A stretch of 64,000 bases of DNA, taken from the NCBI GenBank assembly GCA_050084985.1, contig JBITNC010000001.1, positions 154,690,001 through 154,754,000 of the forward strand, given 5' to 3'. Shown here one piece after another: positions 12,518 through 24,059 of this stretch. Each line of letters starts with the position of its first letter. The first letter of the stretch is position 1. The translations under genes were made by a program, and so were the position numbers. A model generated the notes under the pieces. The model saw only the letters and a list, made by a program, of their open reading frames with translations. It was not told the DNA's origin and did no database searches. The DNA is from Nageia nagi (Eukaryota > Pinophyta).

Positions 12518-14849
12518 AATTTTGAAGTCACCATTCTCCAATGATGGTAAATAAGGCATAAAGGCTCAAATGCCAATTAAAGATTTGATATTCCTATTTG
12601 ATATTCCTAGACATCAAACACTGATGAAAAGAGAATTTGGACCTAAGAAAACCTTTTTGAATGCAAAATAATGTAGAACTAAAAATACCAAAGTTTCAAA
12701 AGTTTCTAGTTAGTTGGAACTTATCAAAACTCCTAGAAAGTTAAAACTTAGTACAATGTAGGAATATCAAGATTTTGACACTTTTTGATTGACTAGAATT
12801 TACCAGACCTCTAGAAAAATAAAACTTTCAATATCAATTGTACTTCACATGTTGAACTCCACTAGAATTTAGGGAAAATTAAAATTTCTAAAAAAACTAA
12901 AAATTCTTAAAAAAATAAGAGGCCAACTTTGGAGGGTTGTAACTTGTCCCTATTTGAAGGTTGACAAATCACCAGTTGATGAACTCAAGTAGCAGCTTTG
13001 AAGAAGAGAGGTTCACTAACCACTAATTACTAAAATCATCCAAAATAATGCTTTGATAGGATCAAGATAAGATATTTCAAGCTCTTGGAGTGTCAATTTT
13101 AAGTTTCAAACTAAATCTGTACCATTTTAGGTCATACATGTATATATTTCCAAAGTTTAGAGGAGTTGAGACAATAAGGCAAGTTTTGAAGTACAAATTC
13201 AAGCCAAAAACATAAATTTTAAACTTTTAAAGTTAAATTTTGCATATATTTCCATAGTTTGGAGGATGATAACATTATTAGGGTGGATTTTGAGTTCATA
13301 ATTGATCCAAAAATACATAATTCAATGTTTGGAGGGTGATTATATCAATAGGCACCTCCAAAATGCAGATTTTAACTAGTTTTTACGAGGTAACTTACAT
13401 AGCCTATAAATTTTATGCTTCTTAATGAAACCTAGTACTATCACTAATAAAAATGATTAGCATGAAATTATCTATCCAATGGTAATGTTTCATAATAATT
13501 TAAAGAAATATGAATGGGTAAAAACTTGTCTACAAGAAAGAGACTCCATGAGGTGCAAGACCAAGACTAGGAAACAATGCATGTTCAAAGATGTGGTTTT
13601 TGAGTATGTTTTGACAACAAAGTATGGGTAGAAAGGTGTTGAAACATGAATCCAAAATAAAATGAATCACACAAAAAGGATGTATATAATGAAAGATACG
13701 TCCTCCAAAAGCAAATTGGTCTTGTATAAAGGTAGTTTGGGATAACCACAAATACTCTGAATCTAATGCTCAAATTGAAAAACTAAAAAATACCTATATG
13801 GTTAAAATGATACCAATAGATAACAATCATCATGGAAGAGACTCAAATTAATCCTATAAGGATCCTAAAGTGTTTTCTTATGCATATTTGTATTGAAAAA
13901 CAAAAACACACCACAAACCCATAAAGAAAGGAAAGGTCTATGAATATACACCATGAGATGGATAAAATATTCTATGTATTGGCTCAAATACATAATACAA
14001 ATATCATATTCATGGATTACAATTAATGAACTTTTTCACATGCAAAATATGATGGTTCAGTATAATAGAGATATCCATCATCCTCATTCATAACACAAAA
14101 TGCAATAATCTTCATATAACTAAGTGGTGCCACCAGCACTCATAGATCTACTTATGGATAAGGTAGATAACTATATACTACTTAAGGATTAAGGTAGAAA
14201 CTATGGAATCCTTTAAGGAAAGGTATTAAGTCATATAAAGTGGTACTGCTAGCACACATAGGTATTCTTATAGATAAGGTAGATAATTGAGCTTTTATGA
14301 ATATCAATTGAATACACTTTGCTCTCTATAATGCAATAAGCAGAGGAGGCTAAGGTATAAGTAAGTTACAATAGAAGTAGCATGATGTTTCAATAGATAT
14401 GCCTTCAATGATTAAATACAAATCAACCATTTATAGAAGATTCAAACTTCATGAGCTAGGCAAGGGCATGTTGGAGAAGCTTACCAAGGAGTTGTTGGAG
14501 CAGTAATGGCACTTATTGACTTAAGTATTCTAGATGGTGGAGAAAAGGTGCAGTGAAGGTGCTGAAAAGAGTGTTACAAAAATTGAAGTGTTGCAACATC
14601 TAAGGGATGACACACCATGTTTACATGTAGAAGAATTATATCAAACCAAATTTGATCAAATATTATCAGAGGGAGAAGTCAAAAGAAGACATAAATATCT
14701 TCACCAAACAATGTTGTAAGTTACAATTTAAAGGGGAATACTAGGCATATTTTTTATAAAACTCCATGCTCTAAGGTTGATGAATAAAATTCCTTAACCC
14801 AAGTATAAAACATTGCAAAATTACAATACAAGCAAATGAATTTCCTTCA
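12518..14849 (-). repeat. LTR copy 1 of the tandem array
   Basis: About 2.3 kb repeat aligned end to end with LTR copies 0 and 2. Shared landmarks in order are GAAGTCACC.TCTCC, AAAGATTTGATATTCC, CCTTTTTGAATGCAAAATA, CACCATGAGATGGATAAA and the terminal AATTTCCTTCA. The left edge has lost the TGTTAG bases seen in copy 2. Copies have diverged from each other, so the array is old. Confidence 0.75.
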
Positions 14850-15559
14850 TTCTCCTCCTTAGTGTAAAATATTTTATACTCCATAGTTGAATAAGTGTTA
14901 GTTCAGTGCATCTGAAGGCATCTAACATAAGCCTACTCTCCTCCTTTGATGTTAAGTATTTGGTTAGTGCATCTTAAGGCACCCAACATATTTAGTTATA
15001 GTCCACTTGAAGCACTTAACATAATCTCACTTTGCATAGAATTTGAAGGCAGTCGATAGTAACTTGCTTTGCTCCATGTGAAGTGTGTTAGTTTAGTGTA
15101 TTATGAAGCACCCAACATAGGTAGTTCTAGTGTAATTAAGGTACCCAAAAATATTTGTAACCTCCTTGTAAGAAATATTATTGGTTTAATGCTATTGAAG
15201 CACCCAACATGACTAGATTAGTGCAATCTAAGCACCCAAAAAAAGTGCACACTCCAGTTTTACTAAAAAGTGTTACATTAGTGTAACATAACACACCCAA
15301 TACATTTTTTATTCTTCTCATGATGAAAAATATTGGATTAGTGCAAAATAATGCACTAAACATTGCCATATTAATTCAATCAAAGCACTCAATAGGAGAC
15401 AAATGAAATTAATGGCATAGGTGGAGTGCATATAGAAGGTCAAGATGAATACAAGGAGAAGCTAAGCTAAGCTGAAGATGATATTACTCCCCCTTAATAT
15501 CATAACATCATTGAAATAGGATCACTAAACCCAACTAGATAGAACAATCTTTGATACCA
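14850..15559 (-). mobile_element. Internal region 1 of the non-autonomous LTR element
   Basis: About 710 bases between two LTRs, bounded on the right by a primer-binding site and on the left by a purine tract (both read on the minus strand). It has no gag or pol. It is largely made of degenerate repeats carrying ACCCAACA preceded by a GCA-rich stretch, for example near 14986, 15110 and 15200, spaced roughly 60-120 bases. A TACTCCCCCTTAATATC block at about 15485-15501 recurs in internal region 2. Confidence 0.7.
15548..15559 (-). promoter_or_regulatory. Primer-binding site, initiator-tRNA-Met type
   Basis: On the minus strand the LTR end CTAACA is followed at once by TGGTATCAAAGA. This matches the start of the plant retrotransposon primer site complementary to initiator tRNA-Met (TGGTATCAGAGC) at the first eight bases. 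It fixes the LTR edge and the element's orientation. Confidence 0.75.
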
Positions 15560-17860
15560 TGTTAGAATTTTGAAGTCAGCATACTCCAAGGCTGGTGAAC
15601 AAGGCATAAAGGCTCTAATACTAATTGAAGATTTGATATTACCAGATACCAAGCACTAATAAAAAGTGAATTTTGACCCAAGATAACCTTTTTAGATGCA
15701 AAATAATGTAGAAATAAAAATTCTATAGTTTTAAGAGTTTTTGGTCACTTGGAACTTGCTAGAACTTTGAGAAAGTCAAAACTCAATGCAATGTGGAAAT
15801 GCTAGGGTTCTAATAGTTTTGGGTTGGCTAGAATTTGTTAGACCTTTAGGAAATAAAATTTCAATATTTGTCATGCTTTGCATTTCAAATTTTTCAAGAA
15901 TTATAGGAAAGTTAAAATTTTTGAAAAGTTAAAAATTCTAGAAAAATTAAGAGTGTGACTTTTGAGGGCTATAACATGGCCTAATTTGAAGGTTCATTAA
16001 CCACCAATTGATGAATTTAAGTAGTAGCTTTGAAGAAGAGAGGTTCATTAACCATTAGTTAATCAACTCATATAGCATAATGCTTTGATAAGTTCAATAT
16101 AAGAGCTATATATATCCAAGAGTGTCAATTTAAAGTTCCAAACCAAATTGGACCATTCCAAGCCATGCACATATATTTTTGCAATTCAAAGGAACTAAGT
16201 TAGCAAGGCAAGTTTTAAAGTGTGGATTCAAACCAAAAACATAAATTATAGAATTCAAAGTTTAAATTCCACATATATTTCTATATTTAAAAGGATAATG
16301 ATAATAACAAGGTGGATCTAGAGTGCAAAATTGAGCTAAAAATATAGAATTCAAAAGACATTAGTAGGCATATCTGAAATGTAGATTTTAGTTAGGTTTT
16401 GAGATGCAATTTTCAAGGCCCATAACTTTTTTACTTCTCAATTAAACCTAGCATCACCCATCAAAATGATCAACATGAAATTATCTATACAACAGTGAGG
16501 GTCCAAAAGAATTTGAAAATTTTGGAGGTGTATAAAGTTATCTACAAGAAAGAGACTTCATCGGGTTTAGGATCAAGATTATGAAAAAAAAACAAGTATG
16601 AAGATGTATTTTTTGAGTGTATTATACCAAAAATGTATGAATATAAATATGTTTAAATTAGGAATCCAAAATAAAAGGAATCACATAAAAAGGAGGTCTA
16701 GAATGAAAGATACAACCTTTAGAAGTAAATTGGTCCTGTATAAAGGTAGTTTGGGACAACAATGAATAACCTTGAATCTAATGCTCAAAATAAAAAACTA
16801 ACAGATTTCCACATGGTTAAAATGACCCCAAATAGCTAACAATTAATATGGAAGAGACTTAGATCACTCCTATAAAATATGAAAATGTTTTAGTATGCAC
16901 ACTAGCCTTGAAAAGAGAAAATAAACTACACAACCATAACGAAAAAAAAAGCTCTATGAATATACACCATGAGATGGATAAAATATTCTCTGTATTGACT
17001 CAAATACATGATAAAAATATCATCTTCATGGGTAACAATTAATGGACTCTTTCACATACAAAATATGATGGTTCAATGTAATAGAGACACCCACCACCTC
17101 CATACACAACATAAACTGCAATGGTCTTCATACAACTAAGTGGTACCACCAACACTCATAGATATGCATATGGATAAGGAAGATAACCATATAATACTTA
17201 AGGAAATAAAGAAACAACCATGAACTACTTAAGGTAAGGTAGTAATCCATACAAAGTGGTACCACCAACACATACGGGTCCTCTTATGGACAAGGCAAAC
17301 AATCGAGATTCTACAAATATCAACTGAATGCACTTTCCTCTCTATAATGCAATAAGAGGAGGATAAGGGATCAATGAGTTACAATATAAGCATCATGAAA
17401 TTGCAACAGCTAATCCTTCAATGAATGAAGAAAAATAGTCTATTTATAGAAGAACTCCATGAGCTAGGTAGGGAAATGTTGGAGAAGCTTACTATGGAGC
17501 TGTTCAAGTAGTAATGGTACTTGTTGACTTAAATACTCTAGGTGGTAAATATTTAATGAAGGAGTGAAGGTTTTTAGAGAGTAGTACAAAAAGTGGAGTA
17601 TTGCAGTGACTATGGGATGGCACATCATGCTTACTTGTAGAAGAATTCTATCAAACTAGATCTGATTTGATGTCATCAAATGGAGAAGTCAAAAGAAGAT
17701 ATAAATGTCTTCACTAAATAATGTTGTAAGTTACAATTTGGAGGGGGCTGACAAATATATTTTTAATAAACCTACATGCTCTAAGGTTAGCAAATAAAAT
17801 TCCTCAATCCATGGATAAAACCATTGCAACATTAAAATATAAGGAAATAAATTTCCTTCA
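15560..17860 (-). repeat. LTR copy 2 of the tandem array (best-defined copy)
   Basis: About 2.3 kb. It starts TGTTAGAATTTTGAAG next to the primer-binding site and ends AAATTTCCTTCA next to a pyrimidine run, so on the minus strand it reads TGAAGG to TAACA, the expected TG to CA termini. It is homologous along its length to copies 0 and 1. No promoter or coding sequence could be assigned within it. Confidence 0.8.
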
Positions 17861-18508
17861 TTTTGCCCCTTAATGTAAAATGTTTTATACTCTATAGCTA
17901 AATAAGTGGTTATTAAGTGCATTTGAAGGAACACAACATAATCCATTTATAGTGCACTTGAAGTGCCCAATACAAGCTCATGCTATGTAGAATTTGAAGG
18001 TTCCCAATAATAACTCACTTTGCTCCATGTGAAGTGTGTTGGCTTGATGCATTATGAAGCATCCAACACAACTTATCATAGTGCAATCAAGGAACCTAAT
18101 AGAATTTGTAACTTACTTCGATGAAAAAGTATTGGTTTAGTTCTACTAAAGCATCCAACATGGTCAAATTAGTGCAATTTGAGCACCCAACAAAAGTGAA
18201 CACTTCATTTTTGCTAAAAAGTGTTGGATCAATGCAACACAAGGCACCCAACATAGCTTTTTGTTCTCCTCCTGATGTAAATGTCAGTTTAGTGCAATGC
18301 AAGGTACCCAACATGACTAAATTAATGCAATCAAAGCACAATAGAAGGAAAACAACATGAATGATATAAGCATAGTGCATATAGGATGTCAAGATGAATA
18401 CAAGGAGAAGTTCAGGTAAGCTAAAGAGTATATTACTCCCCCTTAAAATCATCACAATATCAAAACATGATCATTAAACTTATCCATATCAAACATACTT
18501 TGATACCA
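17861..18508 (-). mobile_element. Internal region 2 of the non-autonomous LTR element
   Basis: About 650 bases, homologous to internal region 1, with the same purine tract (TTTTGCCCCTT complement), the same ACCCAACA-type degenerate repeats (near 18183, 18245 and 18305) and the same block TACTCCCCCTTAA near 18432. No coding sequence. Short open frames at 18096-18455 arise from the repeats. Confidence 0.7.
18497..18508 (-). promoter_or_regulatory. Primer-binding site, second copy
   Basis: The minus strand reads CATGGTATCAAAGT directly after the LTR end TTTAACA. It has the same position and type as the site at 15548-15559. Confidence 0.7.
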
Positions 18509-19161
18509 TGTTAAAATTTTGAAATCACCATAGTCCAAGGATGGTGAACAACACACAAAGGCTTTATACCAATTGAAGATTTGATATTCCCAAACACAAA
18601 GAACTAATGAAAAAAGAATCAAAACCTAAGATAACCTTTCCATATACAAAATATTGTAGAATTGAAAATGAAAACATTTTAGGAGTTTCTAGTCATTTGG
18701 AACTTACTAGAACTCTAGGAAAGTCAAACCTTAGTGGAATGTGAAAATGCCAAAGTTTTGATGGTTTTTGATCAACTAGAATTTATTGTACCTTTAAGAA
18801 AATCAAATGTTCAATATCAATTATACTTTGCATGTTGAACTTTTCCAAAATTATAGGAAAGTTAAAATTTCCAAAAAAGTTAAAAATTCTAAAAAAAATT
18901 TAGAGGCTAAGTTTGGAGGGTTGTAACTTGGCTTAATTTGAAGGTTCATCAACCACTAGTTGATGAACTCAAGTAGTAGCTTTGAAGAAGAGAGGTTCAC
19001 TAACCACTAGTTAATGAATTCATCTAACATAATCTTTCATAGGATTACTACAAGTGTTTTGGATCTCCTAGAGTATCAATTTGAAGTTTTAAAGCAAATA
19101 CAAACCATTCCAAGCCATGCACACATATGTTTTTGCAATCTAGAGGAGCTAAGTCAGCAAG
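18509..19161 (-). repeat. LTR copy 3, truncated
   Basis: Starts TGTTAAAATTTTGAAATC at the primer-binding site and follows LTR copy 2 until the AAGTCAGCAAG landmark, then changes abruptly into Tat-lineage pol sequence. About 1.65 kb of the repeat is missing. The break with the Tat element is therefore a truncation, not a clean insertion edge. Confidence 0.75.
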
Positions 19162-21090
19162 TAAAGATTTAGAGATTGAAGATAAACAAAATCTAAAATT
19201 TATTAAAGAGGTTAGTTTAGGAACATATAAATTTGATAATATTAATATATTTTAATCCTTCAAGGATCTTGGAAAACTATTATCTTCAAAAGAACATGCA
19301 TGCCAATGTAGAAAGGTACATCAATGTATATAAACTTTTAAAAATTATAAGCTAGAAAAAATAGTTAGCTTTTATATCAAGAGAAATTCAAAAAATAGCT
19401 TTAGTTGTTAAGATATCAGAGATATTAGATATAAAATCATCTCAACAAGGAGCAACATAAAAGAGAAAGTAAGTTTACACTTGGATGGTATGAAAATGAA
19501 TTTTGATTTCATTATAAATTACTTAATTGGTATGATTATAAAGGAAAAATATTAGGGAAGAATAATAAAGGAATTCAATCTTTCCACCTCATGAATTGGG
19601 ATAACCAAATAGGAATATCAAACTAGAGTATAATGAGACTTTGATTAAGTAAGAATGATATGCATGTCGATGAAATTTTAGATTGGTTTTTGGATGCAAG
19701 AAAGCTATTTTTTATTAATATGTTCTAATAGTACCATGCTTTCTTTGAATTTAGTGGTGCTATAACCAAATTCTTGAAATAAATTGAAAGTGAGATTCTA
19801 ATATTTTCTTGAACCCCCATGGTTATTTTAAATATAAAAAGGAAATATAAAGGATTTAATAAGCTTTCCCCTATGATATTCTTCCTAGTTTATGTAGAGT
19901 AGAAGTAGCACTATGTAGATAGAGGGCCTGTATTTACTAAAAGTAATATGATACATATTTTCTAAGAAAATTAATGCTTGAAGTTTGATGTGTAGGGTTG
20001 GGAGTGTTGCCTATCCCTGCCTAGTTATTGAAATAATGATATATATTTTTTGAATGAATAAATAATAGTAATGCTCAAACTTTAAGATGTATTTAATTGC
20101 TTTTATGAAGATATGTATGGTTTGTATCTAAATTTTGTGACTCTAAGTTTTATTTTAAACAAAGATGTCAAGCTAAGTTAGTAAAAGCAAAGAAGTATTC
20201 ATCATAGAAATTCCATATTATTAAAGATAAAATTTGAAAAATACTTTAAGATTAGTTTTAAAAGACTAATTTATTATTCTCCATGGTTTCAAATATTTTA
20301 CCTACGACAAAACTAGATGGTGAGATAAGATGTTGCACTAATTTTAGTAATATGATAATCATATTTTATGATTCAATTTATTTGTTATTTTGAAGTTTAT
20401 GTAGATGATATATTGGCAAAATCCAAGAGGAAGAAGGACTACCTTAGAAATTTGAGAATGATATTTGAAAGATTGAGGATGTATAAATTGGGATCAAAGC
20501 CCCAAAAGTGTGCTATTGAAGTTTTTAGTAATATTAAGCTTCACTTCATTTTTCAAGAATAGGTATTGAAGTAGATCCCAAGTAGGTAAAATCTATTAAA
20601 GACATACCTCCTAGAAATTTAAAAGAACTAACAATTACTTAAGGTAAAGCACTAGAAATTAGAATATTTATTACTTAACTGGATAATAGAACTATGATAG
20701 TATGTTATTTATTGAAAACAAATGTAAAATTTATTTAAGATAAAAAATGACATAAAGACTTTGAAGATATAAAGAATTACCTTTATAATGCTCCCATTTA
20801 AGTTTCTCTTCATGGAGAAAAGTCTCTTTTATTGCATATCTAATTTGAAATCCTTAGATGCAATGCTTGTCTAAAATGATTTGAGTATAGAGAAAGAACA
20901 ATATATTATATTAATAAAATACAAATAGATTATGAGATAAGGTAAACTCTCATTGAGAAATAATATTTTGATGAGAAATTAATACATTATTTATTGAATA
21001 ATATAACTTATATTATTTCTTGTGTTGATACTCTTATATATTTTATGCCTAAACCTCAACTTTTCAGAAAGGAATATGAAATTGGTAATG
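19162..21090 (+). pseudogene. Tat/Ogre-lineage reverse transcriptase and first RNase H (decayed)
   Basis: Continuation of the polyprotein broken at 10103. Reverse transcriptase copies element RNA and RNase H removes it. The first kilobase reads only as a poor protease-RT linker. From about 20280 the fragments are clear: WFQIFYL..TKLDGEIRCCTNF, then FEVYVDDILAKSK (20386-20424) with the YVDD catalytic box, KLGSKPQKCAIEVF, then IEVDPK.VKSIKDIP at about 20567. RNase H follows, with DFEDIKNYLYNAPI, EKSLLLHI and EQYIILIKYK up to about 21060. It ends in a linker like KPQLFRKEYEIGNVV and is interrupted by a LINE before the second RNase H. Stops and frameshifts are frequent. Confidence 0.75.
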
Positions 21091-21142
21091 TTGTTTAGAG
21101 AATTTGAATTAGTAGTATGAAAATGTAATATTTTATTATAGA

Positions 21143-22780
21143 ATGGAAGATCTTAGCAGTAGTAATGGAGGGTGTGTAGCTCAAAGAGAAGAACAAGGGG
21201 AGAAGATATATGAGAATTTGAATTTGTTTGATTCACATAAGGGCTATGGATTCATAACCCTTAATGATGGCAATAAAGATTTGTTTATGCATAAAATATC
21301 CATCATTTCTAGTGGTTACAAATCCATAGTAAAAAGGGATTTTGTAGAATTTTTTATGGAGTAAGATATTGATGATAGAACTAAGGCATAGGATGTAGCA
21401 ATAACAAATGGGGGTAGTAGCTTGAAATCCTTGTACAAATATGATAATGGTCATAACATTATAGTGTTTGAAAATGGATGATAGGGAAAAAAAGGTGGGA
21501 ACAAAGTAGCATTTAAAAATGAACAACAAAGAAATAAGGATGTGAGTAGACATTCCCTAGCCCCCTAGGTAGTAAATTCCTTACCTTAGAATAAATATCT
21601 CTTTCACATATGCAATCCTCAAAAGAACAATCAACCAAAATCATGGCCATGTCCACTTATTCAAAACTAATCCATTCAAAAATGAGTTTTTATGTAGGCT
21701 TGCATCTAAGGATATCCCTCTCATTCAACTAGATATCTTAGATATTAATAATGAAATAACTCTACTAGAATCCATGATACTAATATGCAAATTCCTTATC
21801 TCCCTTATGTCACTAAAAGTAGTAGAAACATGGGTGACATCCCATTAGAACACTAGGGGGAATACTCCATCAAATACTATGCCTAGAATTTTTACTTCAT
21901 GATTACCTTCACCTTTGAGGAGGATTATGATGTTACATTTCAAAATGGTCCTTGATTTCATGGAAGAATGTATCTATTCATGAAACCATGATATATTACT
22001 TTCAAAGCCAAAAATGAAGCAACAAAAACTGCTCTAGTTTAGGTAAGACTTCTTTCCTTTCCATGTGACTTTTAGAAAGAGTCTACACTCTCTATTATTG
22101 GAAATTTCATAGGATAATACATGAAATCCTAATACCTCATACATGAATGTACAAACCTAACCTATGCATACATCAATATATACATCAACATGTAATCTCC
22201 TCTTTTGGAGAAAATTCAAATTCAAAATAATGGGACTATTAGTACCCAACTCATTGATTATGAAAATATTACTTTTTGATATTAAATATGCAATGAATAT
22301 AAGAATTTTATATGCAAATACCCCAATTCCCCTCATGAGGATCCATAATCTTATTTATAACCAACCCTACAACATAACCCACCAATAGTCCAAGAGCATA
22401 GAGAACACCTTACCTAAGCAAATGACTAAAACTTCCTAAAGAAGGAAATCTAAACCATTGAAATCCCCATGCCCATAGCTGATTCAAATTATATTATAGT
22501 TGTAAAAAATCCCAACCAAAGTACATGGGTAAATGAACTATAAGTACAAGAAAAAGTATAAAAACAAAGAATGAAGCAAAGAAGGAAGAGAAGGAAGAAG
22601 AAGACAAAATAGAGAATCAAGAAGAAGAAGATGAAAGAAAAGATGAAAAAAATGAGGATGAAGGGATAATGAAGAAGATAATAAATAATAAGTGGACACA
22701 AAGGAATAAGAGGAAGAAATAAATGAAAAACTAAAAAAATAAATTATAAAGAGCTGCAAACTAAAGTGAAAAGGGTAGGA
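21143..22780 (+). pseudogene. LINE (L1-type) ORF1 beginning with a cold-shock domain
   Basis: An RNA-binding ORF1 of a plant L1-type LINE, unusual in starting with a cold-shock domain. Residues 1-73 are open (21143-21364): the domain has the RNP1-like box KGYGFI (33-38) and the RNP2-like box DLFMH (46-50), then SGYKS and VEF. The same frame, with stops, leads to DDRTKA.DVA, the usual end of the plant cold-shock fold. At about 21890-22130, still in that frame, lies a DUF4283-type domain: NFYFMITFTFEEDYDV, FQNGP, VRLLSFPCDF and IIGNFIG. A degenerate zinc-knuckle region follows, DYENITF..ICNEY at about 22256. The tail (22560-22720) is purine-rich and encodes a Lys/Glu-rich stretch, now out of frame. 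Cold-shock proteins are RNA chaperones, a property L1 ORF1 proteins also need. Confidence 0.6.
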
Positions 22781-23479
22781 AACAAAAAATGGTAGTAGTG
22801 AAGGTCTATTCCATAATGGAGGAACTATTAGAAAAATATCTAAATGAAAGTGAAATAAAAATGCTTAAAATGTATGATAAAATCTATGAGAAAATATGGG
22901 AAAATATTTTCAATTATGCATAGGAAAGGAACTAGGAGATGTAAAACATGCTTACTCCTATGAAAAGTACATGATACCAAAGGAAAAAATGTTACCACAC
23001 ATGATAAATAACAAAAGAGGAAATTAAAATAGTGGATAAAGAATAAAAGAGATAACTTGTTTCTTGTTATTGTAGTTGGTATTTATGAGGTTTGTTTATG
23101 TTCAAGGCTAGCAAAATAGAGCAACAAGGAAGGCTTAAGTAGACTAGAATAGGTAGCTTTATTATGGTAATTTGGAGTTTAATTCATATTTTTGTGGATG
23201 CTCAATAATTTTTTAAAATAAAAAACTATAGTTTTATAAAATAATTATTTTTAGTCCTACCCTTTTACTGTATGTAAGTATGTTGTAATAGCATATGATC
23301 TTGATCAGAAAGCCTATGGATGTTCTATATGTGAACAATAGAGTATAATGCAACATGATAGGAAAAATAGGCTTCTTGATTAATAAAATTGAAGGTAAAA
23401 TATTGTAAATGTTTTTGGAGATCCTCTAAAAATCCAAATTTTTTTATTAATAAAAAGTAACCCTGTTAATAAAAGAGAG
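22781..23479 (+). pseudogene. LINE remnant after ORF1, probably with ORF2 deleted
   Basis: AT-rich DNA between LINE ORF1 and the resumed Tat element. A possible start of LINE ORF2 (SWYL.GLFMFK-like, near 23070) is seen but is weak. No endonuclease or RT follows, so ORF2 and the 3' end seem to have been lost. I could not identify target duplications or a poly(A) end. Confidence 0.3.
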
Positions 23480-24055
23480 AATTTGACTTGGTAATGATTT
23501 CATAAAATTCTATCAAAGGGTAATCTATAGTAGATTTCATGGAAACTCATCCTAAATATGATTCTTCCTTGATCAATAAAGAAATTCTAGATGGATTTGC
23601 AAGAAGTACAAACAAGTTATAGGATGTGAAGGTACAAGCAATGAATCAACACTCAATACCCAAAGAAGAGTTCCCAAAGGTATTCATTTGGTTTATAAAA
23701 TATGATGAAAAAATACTTTATTTTAATGGTTCATTATTCAATAGTAAAGGATTATAAATTATTGTTGTGAACCATAATGGTGATTTGATCCCCAATATAT
23801 ATTGAGGTTTGAATCTATGGACAACATGATGAAATATGAAGCCTTGATTTTGGGAATAAAAGCTACAATTCTCCTGAATGTGAAAGAGATAAAGGTGTTT
23901 AAACATTATTAATTAGTTTGCAAGAAAGTGGATGAGGTTTACAACACCAAAAATGAGAAACTACAACAATTTAAGAAGATGGTATCTAACCTCCTTATGT
24001 ATTTGTAGGAGTATGACATTAAAAACATTCATAGAGAAAAAAAAAAGATATGTAT
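23480..24055 (+). pseudogene. Second RNase H of the Tat-lineage element (decayed)
   Basis: RNase H-like domain of the kind Tat/Ogre elements carry in addition to the usual one, placed between RT-RNase H and integrase. Readable blocks: KYDEKILYFNGSLFNSKGL (about 23700-23755), VVNHNGDLIP, then across a frameshift TMDNMMKYEALILGIKATI (about 23818-23875), NVKEIKVFKHY, and the end KVDEVYNTKNEKLQQFKKM. This matches the family pattern of a glycine-rich first strand, MAEYEA-type helix and LGI..A. The sequence departs after about 24055 and no integrase follows, so the element is cut here. Confidence 0.65.
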
Positions 24056-24059
24056 ATGT

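Noticed and set aside
13530-13773. Minus-strand open frames in LTR copy 1
   Set aside because: The matching parts of LTR copies 0 and 2 are not open, so these are chance frames.
18096-18455. Overlapping open frames on both strands (119 and 79 codons)
   Set aside because: They fall in the repeated internal region of the LTR array and translate its ACCCAACA repeats; internal region 1 does not keep either frame.
10104-19161. Interpretation as a satellite or segmental tandem repeat only
   Set aside because: Repeat edges coincide with TG...CA termini, a primer-binding site and purine tracts, which fits LTR-internal-LTR chains better.
22489-22759. Minus-strand frames rich in Phe, Leu and Ser
   Set aside because: They are the complement of the purine-rich Lys/Glu tail of the LINE ORF1 on the + strand.
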